A stretch of DNA of 14,190 nucleotides from Candidatus Woesearchaeota archaeon (GTDB lineage Archaea; Nanobdellota; Nanobdellia; Woesearchaeales; GCA-2687795). Within the stretch, counting starts at the first letter, position 1; each line of letters starts with the position of its first letter. The DNA is taken from assembly GCA_002687795.1 (NCBI GenBank), contig NZBG01000026.1, positions 1 to 14,190 of the forward strand. Reading direction: 5' to 3'. Below the pieces are notes generated by a model, which was not told the origin of the DNA, did not search any database, and was given only the letters and a program-made list of their open reading frames with translations. Below are positions 13,600 to 14,190 of the stretch, piece by piece. A program made the translations under genes and the position numbers.

Positions 13600-13893
13600 T
13601 TATTCCACTTCTTCCCCAGCCCCTCCCTCTTCCTCTTCAGGGCTGTAAGAAGGCACTGCAGCCTTGGATATTATAACAATATCTCCAATTGACTTAACCA
13701 ATTGATGGGGCACTATAACGCCCTTTGCTGAGCCTAACACTTTATTTAAAAAAGAATTCTTTGTAGATCTTACTCTCCAGCCAAAAACCTTGTTCTGGGT
13801 TAATATTGTCTCTTCAACATCTCCGAAATATTCTCCTGTATCAGTAAAAACCCTCATATCATATGTTTCAGAAACCCTTTTCATCTTAAGCAT
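13600..13893 (-). CDS. PRC-barrel domain protein
   Basis: A small protein with one PRC-barrel, the beta-barrel seen in RimM and in many archaeal proteins including the CdvA division protein. The pattern is MRVFTDTGEYFGDVEE, a variable middle with GWRV, then KGVIVPHQLVKSIGDIVII, and a Glu/Gly-rich acidic tail. I chose ATG 13893 (97 residues) because GAGGTG lies 9 bases upstream; the GTG at 13905 overlaps that SD and is unlikely. Small PRC-barrel proteins of this size are common in archaea, and their partners, in RNA processing or cell division, are mostly unknown. It lies 65 bp after the gene to its right, with its own TATA box. Confidence 0.82.
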   Translation of the reverse strand: MLKMKRVSETYDMRVFTDTGEYFGDVEETILTQNKVFGWRVRSTKNSFLNKVLGSAKGVIVPHQLVKSIGDIVIISKAAVPSYSPEEEEGGAGEEVE

Positions 13894-13940
13894 TTTTAAA
13901 CCCACCTCATCATTTTAAGCTTACAAAAAATAAACGTTAT

Positions 13941-13953
13941 GTTATATATAAAA
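13941..13953 (-). promoter_or_regulatory. TATA box of the PRC-barrel gene
   Basis: The minus strand reads TTTTATATATAAC, centred about 54 bases before the ATG at 13893. Transcription would start near 13921 and give a leader of about 28 bases that holds the GAGGTG SD. This contrasts with the leaderless genes in the window. Confidence 0.55.
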
Positions 13954-13958
13954 TTTTC

Positions 13959-14190
13959 TTATTTCTTCTCTTCTTTTTCTTTCTTTTCAGGCTCTTTTCC
14001 TTTAATTTCCTGTTTAGGAGCCTCTTTCTTCTCTTCTTTTTCCTTAACCTTCCTCTTTCTCCTTGGCCTTTCCTTCTTCTCTTTAGGCTTTGTGCTCTTT
14101 GCCTTTATCCCAAGCTCTTTAAAAGCCTTTTCCACCTCTTCATGAGAAGCATTCTTATTAATCTTAACAACCTTATCCAGAGGCTCAAGA
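13959..14190 (-). CDS. C-terminal part of an unidentified Lys/Glu-rich protein
   Basis: A frame open from the right edge to the TAA at 13959-13961 codes 76 residues without a start, so the gene begins outside the window. The first 30 residues (LEPLDKVVKINKN, then HEEVEKAFKELGIKAKS) look like the end of a folded domain with a helix. The rest is a long charged tail of Lys, Glu, Arg and Pro (KEKKERPRRKRKVKEKEEKK and on). Such tails are common on archaeal ribosomal and nucleic acid-binding proteins, but nothing here names the family. Confidence 0.6.
   Translation of the reverse strand, partial: LEPLDKVVKINKNASHEEVEKAFKELGIKAKSTKPKEKKERPRRKRKVKEKEEKKEAPKQEIKGKEPEKKEKEEKK

Noticed and set aside
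13893..13905. Upstream GTG start for the PRC-barrel gene at 13905
   Set aside because: The GTG is part of the GAGGTG that serves as SD for the ATG at 13893.

Overview
The window is archaeal, most likely from a small-genome DPANN lineage such as a woesearchaeote; the lineage is inference, the domain is well supported. Evidence: an archaeal RPA-type ssDNA-binding protein with a zinc finger, an archaeal/eukaryal-type TrpRS with a KMSAS loop, an XPD/Rad3-like FeS helicase, a small PRC-barrel protein, and TATA boxes about 26-28 nt upstream of start codons without a Shine-Dalgarno (SD) site (leaderless mRNAs). SD sites of the GGAGGTGA type appear at genes inside operons. The DNA is AT-rich.

Layout. 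Bases 2-5127 (+ strand): the 3' part of an RPA gene, then a MoxR AAA+ ATPase, a DUF58 protein and a membrane VWA protein. This is the classic MoxR-DUF58-VWA set, but between DUF58 and VWA sits a two-gene, more AT-rich cassette: a nucleotidyltransferase with an AbrB-like N-terminus, driven by its own promoter and a palindrome over the start site, plus a small helical partner frameshifted by an 11-bp tandem duplication. 5134-6198 (- strand): an M29-type aminopeptidase. 6199-6495: a gene-poor stretch with several inverted repeats, including a minus-strand terminator-like hairpin just before the aminopeptidase. 6496-7410 (+): a GT-A NTP transferase, overlapping by 4 bp, stop to stop, with the helicase (7407-9290, -).

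9363-10685 (-): trpS followed by a 63-residue protein. 10701-12743 (-): a tight three-gene operon of an unknown 149-residue protein, a protein resembling a class I aminoacyl-tRNA synthetase without its HIGH signature, and an aspartate/glutamate racemase. 12875-13513 (+): a protein with a C-terminal ACT-like domain, divergent from that operon. 13600-14190 (-): a PRC-barrel protein and the Lys/Glu-rich C-terminus of an unidentified protein cut by the window end.

The best candidates for something undescribed are the nucleotidyltransferase cassette with its broken partner, the synthetase-like/racemase operon, and the structured region upstream of the aminopeptidase. No tRNA, rRNA, CRISPR array or insertion sequence was seen.
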